A stretch of 64,000 bases of DNA from Cronobacter condimenti 1330. GTDB lineage: Bacteria; Pseudomonadota; Gammaproteobacteria; Enterobacterales; Enterobacteriaceae. Below the pieces are notes generated by a model. It saw nothing but the letters and a program-made list of their open reading frames with translations, was not told where the DNA came from and ran no database searches. How positions within the stretch are numbered: the first letter of the stretch is position 1; each line of letters begins with the position of its first letter. The stretch is from the NCBI RefSeq assembly GCF_001277255.1, contig NZ_CP012264.1, positions 1,488,001 to 1,552,000 on the forward strand. The letters are read 5' to 3'. Of this stretch, positions 8,019 to 16,335 are shown piece by piece. The translations under genes were made by a program, and so were the position numbers.

Positions 8019-8453
8019 ATGCTGACAACAACACTTGTCGCCTTTAACCGGGCGCTGGACAGAGAGTCTCTGGGTAAATTACTGCTGCGCCTGACGGTAG
8101 GCGGGCTGATGCTGTTTCATGGGATGCACAAACTGCTGGATGGCGTAGACGGTATAGCGGCGATGCTGGCAGCGCGTGGTCTGCCGGAATTTATCGCTTA
8201 CGGTACGCTCGCAGGCGAGGTCATCGCACCGGTGCTGGTGATACTGGGTATTCTGACGCGCCCGGCGGCGCTGGTTATCGCCTTTACGATGGTGGTGGCG
8301 TGGCTGATGGTGGGAATGGATAAAACCTGGATGCTGGATAAAACCGGCGCCTGGGCGATTGAAAATATCGTCTATTTCTTCACTGGCGCGCTGGCGGTGG
8401 CGTTTTGCGGCGCGGGCCGGTATTCAGTTGCACGCCATCCTGCCTGGCAGTAA
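8019..8453 (+). CDS. DoxX-family integral membrane protein
   Basis: This is a 144-residue membrane protein with about four hydrophobic helices and a DoxX-family pattern: LLRLTVGGLMLFHGMHKL near the N-terminus, LAGEVIAPVLVILGILTRPAAL in the middle and IENIVYFFTGALAVAFCG near the C-terminus. DoxX proteins are loosely linked to quinone or terminal-oxidase functions and to sulfur or oxidative stress in other bacteria; no specific role can be assigned. The start at 8019 was chosen over an upstream in-frame ATG (7962) because the preceding 19 residues are polar and unlike the family. It is divergent from poxB and convergent with hcr. E. coli K-12 has no gene here. Confidence 0.85.
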   Translation: MLTTTLVAFNRALDRESLGKLLLRLTVGGLMLFHGMHKLLDGVDGIAAMLAARGLPEFIAYGTLAGEVIAPVLVILGILTRPAALVIAFTMVVAWLMVGMDKTWMLDKTGAWAIENIVYFFTGALAVAFCGAGRYSVARHPAWQ

Positions 8454-8455
8454 GT

Positions 8456-8480
8456 AAAAGGCGCCTGAGGGCGCCTTTTT
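8456..8480. terminator. Bidirectional rho-independent terminator
   Basis: Stem GGCGCC (8460-8465), loop TGAG and GGCGCC (8470-8475) are flanked by an A run on the left and TTTTT on the right (8476-8480). It serves the doxX-like gene on the plus strand and could also serve hcr on the minus strand. Confidence 0.85.
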
Positions 8481-8512
8481 CATGATGCATTTGCACAACG
8501 TGCAGACGTCGG

Positions 8513-9481
8513 TCAGGCCAGCACTAAGTCGCTTGCCGGATGACACGAACACGCCAGCACATAGCCGTCGGCTATCTCCTGCTCGGTCAATGTCATGGTG
8601 CTCGTCACGCTGTAATCGCCTGAGACTACCCGCGTTTTGCAACAGCCGCAGACGCCTGCGCGACACGCGGCGTTCACCGGCACTTTATTACTCTCCAGCG
8701 CTTCAAGAAGCGTGGTGCCCACCGCGCCGTAAAATTCGCGCGCGGGCGTCAGCGTGGTGAATTTCAATCCGCTGGTGGCGGCTTCGGCGACTGGCGTGAA
8801 GAATTGCTCTTTAAAAAAGCGCGTGACGCCAAGCGCTTTCACTTCCTGCTCCACGAAATCCATATAGGGCGCGGGGCCGCATACCATCACGGTACGGCTC
8901 GCGAGATCCGGCACCGCCTGTAACATTTCGCGGGTGAGGCGACCGCGCGCAAAGCCCGGCGCATCGCCGCTCTCTGCCACCAGCGTGACCGGGTAATCCC
9001 GCCATTCGTCGGCGAAAATCACATCCTGCGGTGTGCGCACGTTATAAATCACCTGCACATCAGCCTGCGGACGGTACGTCGCAAGCCAGCGGCGCATCGA
9101 CATAATCGGTGTTACGCCGCAGCCGCCCGCAAGCAGCAGATAGCGCTCTTCTGGTTTATCCGCACAGGTAAAATCCCCTTGCGCGTCGGAGAGCCACAGA
9201 TAATCGCCGCGTTTTACTTCGCGCGTCAGCCAGCCCGAGCCTTCGCCGTCGTCTATCCGGCGCACCGTCAGCGTCAGCAGCGGGCTGACGCCAGGCGTTG
9301 AGGAAATGGTATAAGCGCGCAGCGTATCGGCACGGTTGCGAATGCTTACCAGCGCGTACTGCCCGGCCTGATAGGGATAGAAATCGTGGCACAGAAGCGA
9401 CAGCGTCCAGACATCCGGCGTCTCCTGCCGGATGTGGTGAACCTGCATACGCCACGGGCATTGCGGGGTTGGCATTGTCAT
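8513..9481 (-). CDS. hcr: Hcr, NADH oxidoreductase for hybrid-cluster protein
   Basis: Hcr passes electrons from NADH to Hcp during nitric-oxide and nitrite stress. It has 322 residues, equal to E. coli Hcr. An N-terminal FAD-binding ferredoxin-reductase domain contains RAYTISSTPG and the NAD-binding segment LLAGGCGVTPIMSMRRWL. The C-terminal 2Fe-2S ferredoxin domain has CRAGVCGCCK plus a distal Cys in VLACSCHP. The start at 9481 is favoured by AAGGAGG just upstream and by homology. It follows hcp by 10 bp and is co-transcribed. Confidence 0.96.
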   Translation of the reverse strand: MTMPTPQCPWRMQVHHIRQETPDVWTLSLLCHDFYPYQAGQYALVSIRNRADTLRAYTISSTPGVSPLLTLTVRRIDDGEGSGWLTREVKRGDYLWLSDAQGDFTCADKPEERYLLLAGGCGVTPIMSMRRWLATYRPQADVQVIYNVRTPQDVIFADEWRDYPVTLVAESGDAPGFARGRLTREMLQAVPDLASRTVMVCGPAPYMDFVEQEVKALGVTRFFKEQFFTPVAEAATSGLKFTTLTPAREFYGAVGTTLLEALESNKVPVNAACRAGVCGCCKTRVVSGDYSVTSTMTLTEQEIADGYVLACSCHPASDLVLA

Positions 9482-9491
9482 GATTTCCTCC

Positions 9492-11144
9492 TTATGCGCC
9501 CAGCAGCTCGCGCATATCCTGCTCAACGGTGGTCACCTGGCGCAGGCCGAATTTCTCATTCAGTACCGCCAGCAGATCCGGCGTCAGGAAGCCTGGCGCG
9601 GTCGGGCCGGTCACAATATTGGTCACGCCGAGCGACAGCAGCGTCAGCAGGATCACAATCGCTTTCTGTTCAAACCAGGAGAGCACCAGCGACAGCGGCA
9701 GATCGTTAACGCCGCAGCCCAGTTTTTCGGCAAGCGTTACCGCAAGGATAATCGCCGAATACGCATCATTACACTGGCCCGCATCCACCAGACGCGGCAG
9801 TCCTTCGATAGCGCCGAAATCAAGTTTATTGAAACGGTATTTACCGCAGGCGAGCGTCAGGATCAGGCAATCCTGCGGCACTTGTGTGGCGAAATCGGTG
9901 AAGTAGCTGCGTTCGCCGCGCGCGCCGTCACAGCCGCCCACCAGGAAGATGTGGCGCAGTTTCTCGCGACTCACCAGATCAATCAGCGTATCGGCAGCGC
10001 CGAGCAGCGTCTGGCGGCCAAAACCGACGGTGATGAGGTGCTCAATCTCAGAATACGGGAAGCCCGCCATCTGTTGCGCCTGGGCGATAACCGGCCCGAA
10101 ATCGTCGCCTTCAAGATGGCTGACGCCCGGCCAGCCGACGATGCTGCGCGTCCAGATGCGGTCGTCGTAGCTGCCGATGGTCGGGTCGATGATGCAGTTG
10201 GAGGTCATCACAATCGGCCCCGGGAAGCGGGCGAATTCCACCTGCTGATTCTGCCAGCCGCTGCCGTAGTTACCGACCAGATGTTTAAATTTGCGCAGCT
10301 CCGGATAGCCGTGCGCGGGCAGCATTTCGCCGTGGGTATAGACGTTAACGCCGGTGCCTTCTGTCTGCTCAAGCAGGTTATAAAGGTCTTTAAGATCGTG
10401 GCCGGAAATCAGAATGCATTTGCCTGCGACCGCTTTGACATTCACCTGCGTCGGGGTCGGGTGGCCATATTTACTGGTTTCGCCCGCGTCCAGAATGCTC
10501 ATCACTTTGAAGTTCATCTGGCCGATTTCCATCGCGCATTCCAGCAGCGCGTTCATGTCCGCAGGCCAGGTGCCGAGCCAGGCCATGATTTTATGGTACT
10601 GGGCGTAAATGTCGTTGTCTGACTTCCCGAGCACATGCGCGTGCTCCATATAGGCGGCAGCGCCTTTCAGGCCATAGAGGCAGAGCAGGCGCAGGCCGAG
10701 AATATTCTCGCCAATCACCGCTTTATCAATATTCGGCGCGAAGGCAGCGGCCTGGCGCTGTAAATCGCCGAGGTCATCACCTGCAAGCGTCAGGGCCGCC
10801 ATCGGGTTATCGACCTGTGCGCTGGCGTCGATAGCCTGGCACTGCGTTTTCAGTGCGTCACGCAGGGCGAGCGCCTCGCGGGCATAACCCACAATGCGCG
10901 GAGAATCGAAGTTGACGTTGGTAAGGGTAGAGAAGAAGGCGCGCGGCGCAAAGCTGTCTACATGGTGGTCGATGATGCCAAGCTCACGTGCTTTGACCGC
11001 CCAGGCGGAAAGCCCCTGTAAAGCCGCAATCAGCAGATCCTGTAGGTCGGAGGTTTCGGCGGTTTTTCCGCACATCCCCTGCGCATACGCGCAGCCGTTG
11101 CCCGCCGGAGTACGAATCGTTTGTTCACATTGCACGCAAAACAT
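9492..11144 (-). CDS. hcp: Hcp, hybrid-cluster protein (NO reductase)
   Basis: Hcp is a Fe-S protein with a 4Fe-2S-2O hybrid cluster that reduces nitric oxide and protects from nitrosative stress under anaerobiosis. It has 550 residues, equal to E. coli Hcp. The N-terminal ligand set Cys3, Cys6, Cys18 and Cys25 (C-x2-C-x11-C-x6-C) is the enterobacterial 2Fe-2S type. Hybrid-cluster segments such as HGEMLPAHGYPELRKF and FLVGGCDGARGERSYFTDF are present. It is first gene of hcp-hcr. An NsrR-like 11-1-11 inverted repeat sits 12 bp upstream of the start. Confidence 0.97.
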   Translation of the reverse strand: MFCVQCEQTIRTPAGNGCAYAQGMCGKTAETSDLQDLLIAALQGLSAWAVKARELGIIDHHVDSFAPRAFFSTLTNVNFDSPRIVGYAREALALRDALKTQCQAIDASAQVDNPMAALTLAGDDLGDLQRQAAAFAPNIDKAVIGENILGLRLLCLYGLKGAAAYMEHAHVLGKSDNDIYAQYHKIMAWLGTWPADMNALLECAMEIGQMNFKVMSILDAGETSKYGHPTPTQVNVKAVAGKCILISGHDLKDLYNLLEQTEGTGVNVYTHGEMLPAHGYPELRKFKHLVGNYGSGWQNQQVEFARFPGPIVMTSNCIIDPTIGSYDDRIWTRSIVGWPGVSHLEGDDFGPVIAQAQQMAGFPYSEIEHLITVGFGRQTLLGAADTLIDLVSREKLRHIFLVGGCDGARGERSYFTDFATQVPQDCLILTLACGKYRFNKLDFGAIEGLPRLVDAGQCNDAYSAIILAVTLAEKLGCGVNDLPLSLVLSWFEQKAIVILLTLLSLGVTNIVTGPTAPGFLTPDLLAVLNEKFGLRQVTTVEQDMRELLGA

Positions 11145-11156
11145 GATGACACCTTA

Positions 11157-11179
11157 AAGTTATATTTGATATGCATGTT
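11157..11179. promoter_or_regulatory. Candidate NsrR operator upstream of hcp
   Basis: AAGTTATATTT-G-ATATGCATGTT matches an 11-1-11 NsrR inverted-repeat consensus (AAGATGYATTT-N-AAATRCATCTT) at 9 of 11 positions in each arm. It lies 12 bp before the hcp start, consistent with NO-relieved repression known for hcp-hcr in E. coli. The consensus is recalled and the match was counted by hand. Confidence 0.6.
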
Positions 11180-11252
11180 TAAGATTAGGCTTCGTCACAG
11201 GGGGTGAAAAGTTTTTTTTAAGGAACTTAAAGGGAGATTGATGTAGCGCAAT

Positions 11253-11278
11253 TTTGGCGGCAGGAGTCTACCGCCAAA
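11253..11278. terminator. Inverted repeat downstream of lysO
   Basis: TTTGGCGG (11253-11260) pairs with CCGCCAAA (11271-11278) across a 10-nt loop, just past the lysO stop on the minus strand. There is no T run, so this may be a transcript-stabilising stem rather than a full terminator. Confidence 0.4.
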
Positions 11279-11284
11279 GGGGTA

Positions 11285-12184
11285 TCAGGCAGCGAAAAAC
11301 GCCATCAGCAACGGCACCAGCAGACTCAGGATAAACCCATGCACAATAGCCGCTGGCACTAGCTCCAGCCCGCCGCTGCGCTGTAATACCGGCAGGGTAA
11401 AATCCATAGAGGTCGCCCCACAAATCCCAAGCGCGGTCGAACGGCTACGACGCACCAGCGCCGGTATCAGCATAATCGCGATGAGTTCGCGCCCCAGGTC
11501 ATTAAAGAACGCGGCGCTGCCAATGACCGGCCCCCAGGATTCCGTCATCAGAATCCCGGAGAGTGAATACCAGCCAAAACCGGAGGCCATCGCAAGGCCT
11601 GCGCGCAGCGGCAGATCCAGCAGCAGGGCGTTGACGGCACCTGCGATAAGCGAACTTCCCAGCACGACTACCGCCACCATCATGCCGCGGCGGTTCAGCA
11701 CAATCTGTTTGAGCGTCATGCCGTTGTTGCGCAGTTGAATACCTATCAGGAACAGCAGGAAAATTAAGGTGTACTCGCTGGCTTCGGTGGCATGTTTAAG
11801 CAGCGCGAAGCCAGTCAGCCCCAGCAGGAAGCCGAGTACGACCACACCGCAAAGTTTCAGAGATTCGAGCGCCATCGCCAGACGCGACGGCAGCTTTTCC
11901 TGCCGGTGCTGGTGACGCCACGGAATAGCGCGTTCAAGCCACAAAAGTGCAGCGATATTGCACAACATAATTACCGTAATGCTGACGGCGGAATAGTGGA
12001 AAATCGCCAGCAGATTCGATGACAGGTTATCGAGAAACGCAAGGCTAATACCCATAAAGAAAAGAATGATATAAACCAGCCAGCTTAATAGCTGATTAAT
12101 CAGCCGCAGCGTACCAGCCTTTCGCAGGGGAATAAGGTAGCCGAGAATAAGCGGTACTAAGATAATTAACAGTCCTGAAAACAT
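11285..12184 (-). CDS. lysO: LysO, L-lysine exporter
   Basis: LysO is an inner-membrane exporter of L-lysine (and thialysine) of the DUF340/LysO family, formerly ybjE. It has 299 residues, identical in length to E. coli LysO. Multiple hydrophobic helices span the protein, starting MFSGLLIILVPLILGYLIPL. The conserved core GFGWYSLSGILMTESWGP precedes GSAAFFNDLGRELIAI and GICGATSMDFTLPVLQ. The start at 12184 is chosen by homology; no strong Shine-Dalgarno is visible. A TGAAT half-site resembling an ARG box lies near 12235-12250, in keeping with ArgR control known for ybjE. E. coli aqpZ, which follows ybjE, is missing here. Confidence 0.93.
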   Translation of the reverse strand: MFSGLLIILVPLILGYLIPLRKAGTLRLINQLLSWLVYIILFFMGISLAFLDNLSSNLLAIFHYSAVSITVIMLCNIAALLWLERAIPWRHQHRQEKLPSRLAMALESLKLCGVVVLGFLLGLTGFALLKHATEASEYTLIFLLFLIGIQLRNNGMTLKQIVLNRRGMMVAVVVLGSSLIAGAVNALLLDLPLRAGLAMASGFGWYSLSGILMTESWGPVIGSAAFFNDLGRELIAIMLIPALVRRSRSTALGICGATSMDFTLPVLQRSGGLELVPAAIVHGFILSLLVPLLMAFFAA

Positions 12185-12453
12185 GAGGTGCGGAGTCCGT
12201 GAAAGAGCTGAAAATAAGCGTGCCGCCACACCCTACAGAATTCACCTGACTGAGTAAAGCTGGCGTCATTAGCGCCATTTCATGGCGTTAGCGCACCATA
12301 ACGCGCATTTATAGCGGTGGTTAACCATCACCTCTTTTATTATTACGAGGCGCCTCGCAGCCTTGTTTATCCGTCGGGTCTTTACCTGTTAAGCCCCTGA
12401 TTGAATGGCTATACTGCCCAAAAGCAGTCATGCCTGATGCAGCCGGAGGAAAG

Positions 12454-14112
12454 ATGTTTCTTGAGCGCGTGGAGATCGCCGGGTTTCGTGGAATTAATCG
12501 TCTGTCATTAACGCTTGAACATAATAATGTGCTAATTGGCGAAAATGCATGGGGCAAATCCAGCCTGCTGGACGCGCTGACGCTGCTGCTCAATCCCGGC
12601 GACGCGCTCTATTCTTTTACGCAACACGACTTCTGGTTCCCGCCTGGCGATATTCACGGGCGCGAGCGCCATCTGCATCTTATTTTGATTTTCCGTGAGT
12701 CAGAGCCGGGGGATTTCCAGCGCCATCGCTATCGCGGGCTGCGCACGCTCTGGACGCCGGGCGACGATGGCTATCAGCGCATTTTCTACCGGCTCGAAGG
12801 GGAACTTAATGATGATGGCAGCGTGCTGACGCTGCGCAGTTTTCTGAATGCTCAGGGCGAGGCGCTGATCATGGAGGATATCGACGCACAGGCGCGGCAG
12901 CTTATCCGGCTAAGCCCGGTGCTGCGTCTGCGTGATGCCCGCTTTATGCGCCGCCTGCATGACCGCGCCCTCACGCATACGCCGCAGGTGGAAGTCACCG
13001 CGCGTGAACTTGATTACCTGACGCGTGAACTGGTTTCGCGCCCGCAAAACCTGACGGACGAACAGATCCGTCAGGGGCTGTCGGCAATGGTCCAACTGCT
13101 GGAGCACTATTTTTCCGAACAGGGCACGCCCGGCCCGCGCTATCGCCTGATGCGTCGTCACTCGCACGATGAACAGCGCAGCTGGCGCTATCTCGACATC
13201 ATTAACCGCATGATAGATAAACCGGGCGGGCGGGCCTACCGGGTGATTCTGCTTGGGCTTTTCTCTACGTTGCTGCAGGCCAAAGGCAATGTGCGGCTCG
13301 ACAAATATGCGCGACCGCTGTTGCTGGTGGAAGATCCTGAAACGCGGTTGCACCCGATTATGCTGTCGGTGGCATGGCAGTTGCTGAGCCTGTTGCCGCT
13401 GCAAAAGCTCACCACCACCAATTCCGGCGAACTACTGTCCATGACGCCGGTTGAAGAGGTGTGCCGACTGGTGCGGGCCTCCGGCAAGGTCGCGGCCTGG
13501 CGTCTGGGGCCGGGCGGGATGAATGCAGAGGACAGCCGCCGCATTGCATTTCACATTCGCTTTAATCGCCCGTCCTCGCTCTTTGCGCGTTGCTGGCTGC
13601 TGGTGGAAGGTGAAACCGAAGTCTGGATGATGAACGAACTGGCGCGCCAGTGTGGTTATCACTTCGAAGCAGAAGGTATCAAAGTCATTGAGTTTGCGCA
13701 GTCAGGGTTAAAGCCGCTAATCAAATTCGCGCGCCGTATGGGCATTGAATGGCATGTACTGGTGGATGGCGATGACGCCGGACGCAAATATGCCGCGACG
13801 GTGAAAGGCGTGGTTAACAATGACAACGAACAGGTACGTCAGCATCTGACCGAGCTGCCAGCGCTGGATATGGAGCACTTCATGTATCGCGAAGGGTTTG
13901 ACGCAGTATTCTACCGGGTCGCGCAGCTACCGGACGATGTTCATATGAATATGCGGCGGGTCATCGTGAAGGCTATCCATCGCTCCTCCAAACCCGATCT
14001 CGCGATTGAAGTGGCGATGGAAGCGGCTCGACGTGGCGTAGACGCAGTACCGCCGCTGCTGCGTAAAATGTTTTCCCGCGTGCTGTGGCTGGCCCGCGGG
14101 AAGGCCGATTAA
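12454..14112 (+). CDS. ybjD: YbjD, OLD-family ATP-dependent endonuclease-like protein
   Basis: This 552-residue protein matches E. coli YbjD. The N-terminal ABC/SMC-like ATPase has Walker A GENAWGKS at residues 29-36 and a Walker B-like LLLVEDPETRLHP. The C-terminal half holds a Toprim nuclease domain with LLVEGETE and VDGDDAG acidic motifs. This is the OLD (overcoming lysogenization defect) nuclease layout. Start ATG 12454 is supported by GGAGGA six bases upstream. It stands alone, convergent with ybjX with a 4-bp tail overlap. Its cellular role is not established. Confidence 0.93.
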   Translation: MFLERVEIAGFRGINRLSLTLEHNNVLIGENAWGKSSLLDALTLLLNPGDALYSFTQHDFWFPPGDIHGRERHLHLILIFRESEPGDFQRHRYRGLRTLWTPGDDGYQRIFYRLEGELNDDGSVLTLRSFLNAQGEALIMEDIDAQARQLIRLSPVLRLRDARFMRRLHDRALTHTPQVEVTARELDYLTRELVSRPQNLTDEQIRQGLSAMVQLLEHYFSEQGTPGPRYRLMRRHSHDEQRSWRYLDIINRMIDKPGGRAYRVILLGLFSTLLQAKGNVRLDKYARPLLLVEDPETRLHPIMLSVAWQLLSLLPLQKLTTTNSGELLSMTPVEEVCRLVRASGKVAAWRLGPGGMNAEDSRRIAFHIRFNRPSSLFARCWLLVEGETEVWMMNELARQCGYHFEAEGIKVIEFAQSGLKPLIKFARRMGIEWHVLVDGDDAGRKYAATVKGVVNNDNEQVRQHLTELPALDMEHFMYREGFDAVFYRVAQLPDDVHMNMRRVIVKAIHRSSKPDLAIEVAMEAARRGVDAVPPLLRKMFSRVLWLARGKAD

Positions 14113-15062
14113 GCCGCGGCGAAGTGGGCGGCTATCTGCGCTGTCATGCTGTCCAGCAGTTCATAACGGCGGCGATACTCCGCGCGTTTTTTGCTGGCGA
14201 TTTCTTCCAGTGATTTACGCGCGACCTGCTGCGGCATATGGTAAAACCCCTGCGTATCTTTGTAGCCGCCGAGCGATTCCCAGAAGCTGTCATAATCGGC
14301 GTGCAACTTATCTTTTTTCTTCTTCGCATAGCGCCAGCTGCGGTAGATATGCGTCTCGTTACTGACAGCGAGTATCTGAGCTGCGGCAAAATGCTGCCCT
14401 AGCAGGCAGACCGCCTCCAGCAGCAGGCGCTTCGGAAATAACCCGTGACAGGCTTTGGTCGCAATCTGGATCTGGTCATGTTCAACCCAGGCTTTGGCGC
14501 CCTGTAAGCCGCCGATAAACAGCGTTGATTTTCCGTCGACTTCGCACAGCGTAAACGTCATTTCGGCAAGCACCATACCTTCGACGTCACGAAAAATTAC
14601 CGTCGTTTCGCCTTCTTTATCCAGGTCGGCGACTGCGGCGAGATCCAGACGATAGTATGCCTCGTTCTTACCCGTAAGCGTGGCGAGCGTAACGCCCTGA
14701 CGCGTCAGGTGTCCTTGCATCAGCGTCGGCGGCAAAAGGTGTGCAATATGCTGATAATGGTATTCCAGCGCGTTTAGCGCCTGCTCGCGGGTAACATTCA
14801 CCGAGAGCCATGGGCGGTGCAGACGGCACGGCAGACCCGGCTGGGCATGCAGCAACGTGTCCAGCATGGGCTGTCGCGCCAGTGCCGCAAGCCAGCGGCG
14901 GGTGGCGAAAGGCGTCGCCAGCGAGCGCAGCAGGAACTTGCGGCGGTAGGCCGGGTTCTGCCAGGCCAGACCCGGCGTTTTCTGCCCAGTGGCGAGCAGA
15001 CGAAAAAGTTGCCAGGCACTGTAGGCTGGCGGCGATACGGAAAGTTCGGCGAGTGCGGACAT
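14109..15062 (-). CDS. ybjX: YbjX, VirK/YbjX (DUF535) family protein
   Basis: This is a 317-residue protein of the VirK/YbjX family (DUF535). Homologues in Shigella and Salmonella are linked to virulence-factor localisation and antimicrobial-peptide resistance, and ybjX is PhoP-regulated in E. coli and Salmonella. Family-typical segments include PYSAWQLFRLLATG at the N-terminus, LFIGGLQGAKAW in the middle and RRRYELLDSM near the C-terminus. No transmembrane helix or signal peptide is evident. Its 3' end overlaps that of ybjD by 4 bp. I did not find a convincing PhoP box upstream. Confidence 0.9.
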   Translation of the reverse strand: MSALAELSVSPPAYSAWQLFRLLATGQKTPGLAWQNPAYRRKFLLRSLATPFATRRWLAALARQPMLDTLLHAQPGLPCRLHRPWLSVNVTREQALNALEYHYQHIAHLLPPTLMQGHLTRQGVTLATLTGKNEAYYRLDLAAVADLDKEGETTVIFRDVEGMVLAEMTFTLCEVDGKSTLFIGGLQGAKAWVEHDQIQIATKACHGLFPKRLLLEAVCLLGQHFAAAQILAVSNETHIYRSWRYAKKKKDKLHADYDSFWESLGGYKDTQGFYHMPQQVARKSLEEIASKKRAEYRRRYELLDSMTAQIAAHFAAA

Positions 15063-15222
15063 AACCCAGTCTCATTATGAAATATGAGGCTATAGGAACA
15101 AACCATCACTTAACGCAATATCAACGCCTCGGTTTATTTACTGGCTGCATAGGGTTTGGTTGAGATTGCGTTTAGAATAGGAGGGCAAACTCTGTTTACT
15201 TGTCTGGAACGTCAGGAAAGAT

Positions 15223-16335
15223 ATGAAGCTTAAGGGAAGGTTCAGGAAGCGCTACGTGGTGCTGGCTCTGATTATCGTTATCGGTGGCATCTGGCTTTGG
15301 AAGACGCTGAATGCGCCGTTGCCTCGCTATCAGACTATGCTGGTTCGCAAAGGGGACTTGCAACAGAGCGTGCTCGCAACCGGCAAGCTCGACGCACTGC
15401 GTAAGGTGGATGTCGGCGCGCAGGTGAGCGGCCAGCTTAAAACGCTGTCGGTCAATATTGGCGATAAAGTTAAAAAAGATCAGCTGCTTGGGGTGATTGA
15501 CCCGGAGCAAGCCGAAAACCAGATCAAAGAAGTGGAAGCGACGCTGATGGAGCTGCGCGCCCAGCGGCGCCAGGCTGAGGCGGAAATGAAACTTGCGAGT
15601 GTGACGCTTTCCCGCCAGCAACAGTTGGCCCGCACGCAGGCGGTTTCCCGTCAGGATCTCGACACCGCGGCGACAGAGCTTGCGGTTAAAGAGGCGCAGA
15701 TTGGCACTATCGATGCGCAGATTAAGCGCAACCAGGCTTCGCTTAGCACCGCGCAAACCAACCTTGATTACACCCGCATCACCGCGCCTATCGCCGGTGA
15801 GGTAACGCAGATTACGACGCTGCAGGGCCAGACGGTGATCGCAGCCCAGCAGGCGCCGAATATTCTGACGCTTGCCGATCTCAGTACAATGCTTGTGAAA
15901 GCACAGGTTTCTGAAGCGGATGTCATCCATCTTAAACCCGGTCTGAAAGCCTGGTTTACGGTGCTCGGCGATCCTCTCACGCGCTATGAAGGTCGGCTTA
16001 AAGATATTCTTCCGACGCCTGAGAAAATCAACGACGCCATTTTCTATTACGCCCGTTTTGAAGTGCCAAACCCGCAGGGGGTGCTCCGTCTCGATATGAC
16101 CGCGCAGGTGCACATTCAGCTTGGCGGCGTTAACGATGTGCTGACGATCCCGCTCGCGGCGCTTGGCGAGCCGGTTGGCGATAATCGCTATAACGTCACG
16201 CTGCTGCGCAATGGGGAAACGCGCGAGCGCGAGGTGACAATCGGCGTGCGTAACGACACCCAGGTGGAAGTAGTCAAAGGCCTCGACGAAGGCGATGAAG
16301 TAGTGATTGGCCGCGCTACCGGGAGTGATGAATGA
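15223..16335 (+). CDS. macA: MacA, periplasmic adaptor of the MacAB-TolC efflux pump
   Basis: MacA is a membrane-fusion protein linking the MacB ABC transporter to TolC for export of macrolides, enterotoxin or lipids. It has 370 residues. A single N-terminal transmembrane helix (about 10-28, VVLALIIVIGGIWLW) is followed by a lipoyl-like domain, a long helical hairpin (about 90-165, charged and Gln/Ala-rich) and beta-barrel domains. It overlaps macB by 4 bp (ATGA), so translation is coupled. It is divergent from ybjX. Confidence 0.96.
   Translation: MKLKGRFRKRYVVLALIIVIGGIWLWKTLNAPLPRYQTMLVRKGDLQQSVLATGKLDALRKVDVGAQVSGQLKTLSVNIGDKVKKDQLLGVIDPEQAENQIKEVEATLMELRAQRRQAEAEMKLASVTLSRQQQLARTQAVSRQDLDTAATELAVKEAQIGTIDAQIKRNQASLSTAQTNLDYTRITAPIAGEVTQITTLQGQTVIAAQQAPNILTLADLSTMLVKAQVSEADVIHLKPGLKAWFTVLGDPLTRYEGRLKDILPTPEKINDAIFYYARFEVPNPQGVLRLDMTAQVHIQLGGVNDVLTIPLAALGEPVGDNRYNVTLLRNGETREREVTIGVRNDTQVEVVKGLDEGDEVVIGRATGSDE

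Noticed and set aside
9480..10622. Long open frame antisense to hcp (about 380 codons).
   Set aside because: GC-rich third-position bias of hcp keeps the opposite frame open; the translation is Arg/His/Gln-rich without domain motifs.
15120..15180. PhoP box upstream of ybjX/macA.
   Set aside because: GGTTTA occurs once near 15130, but the second half-site at the required 11-bp period is poor.
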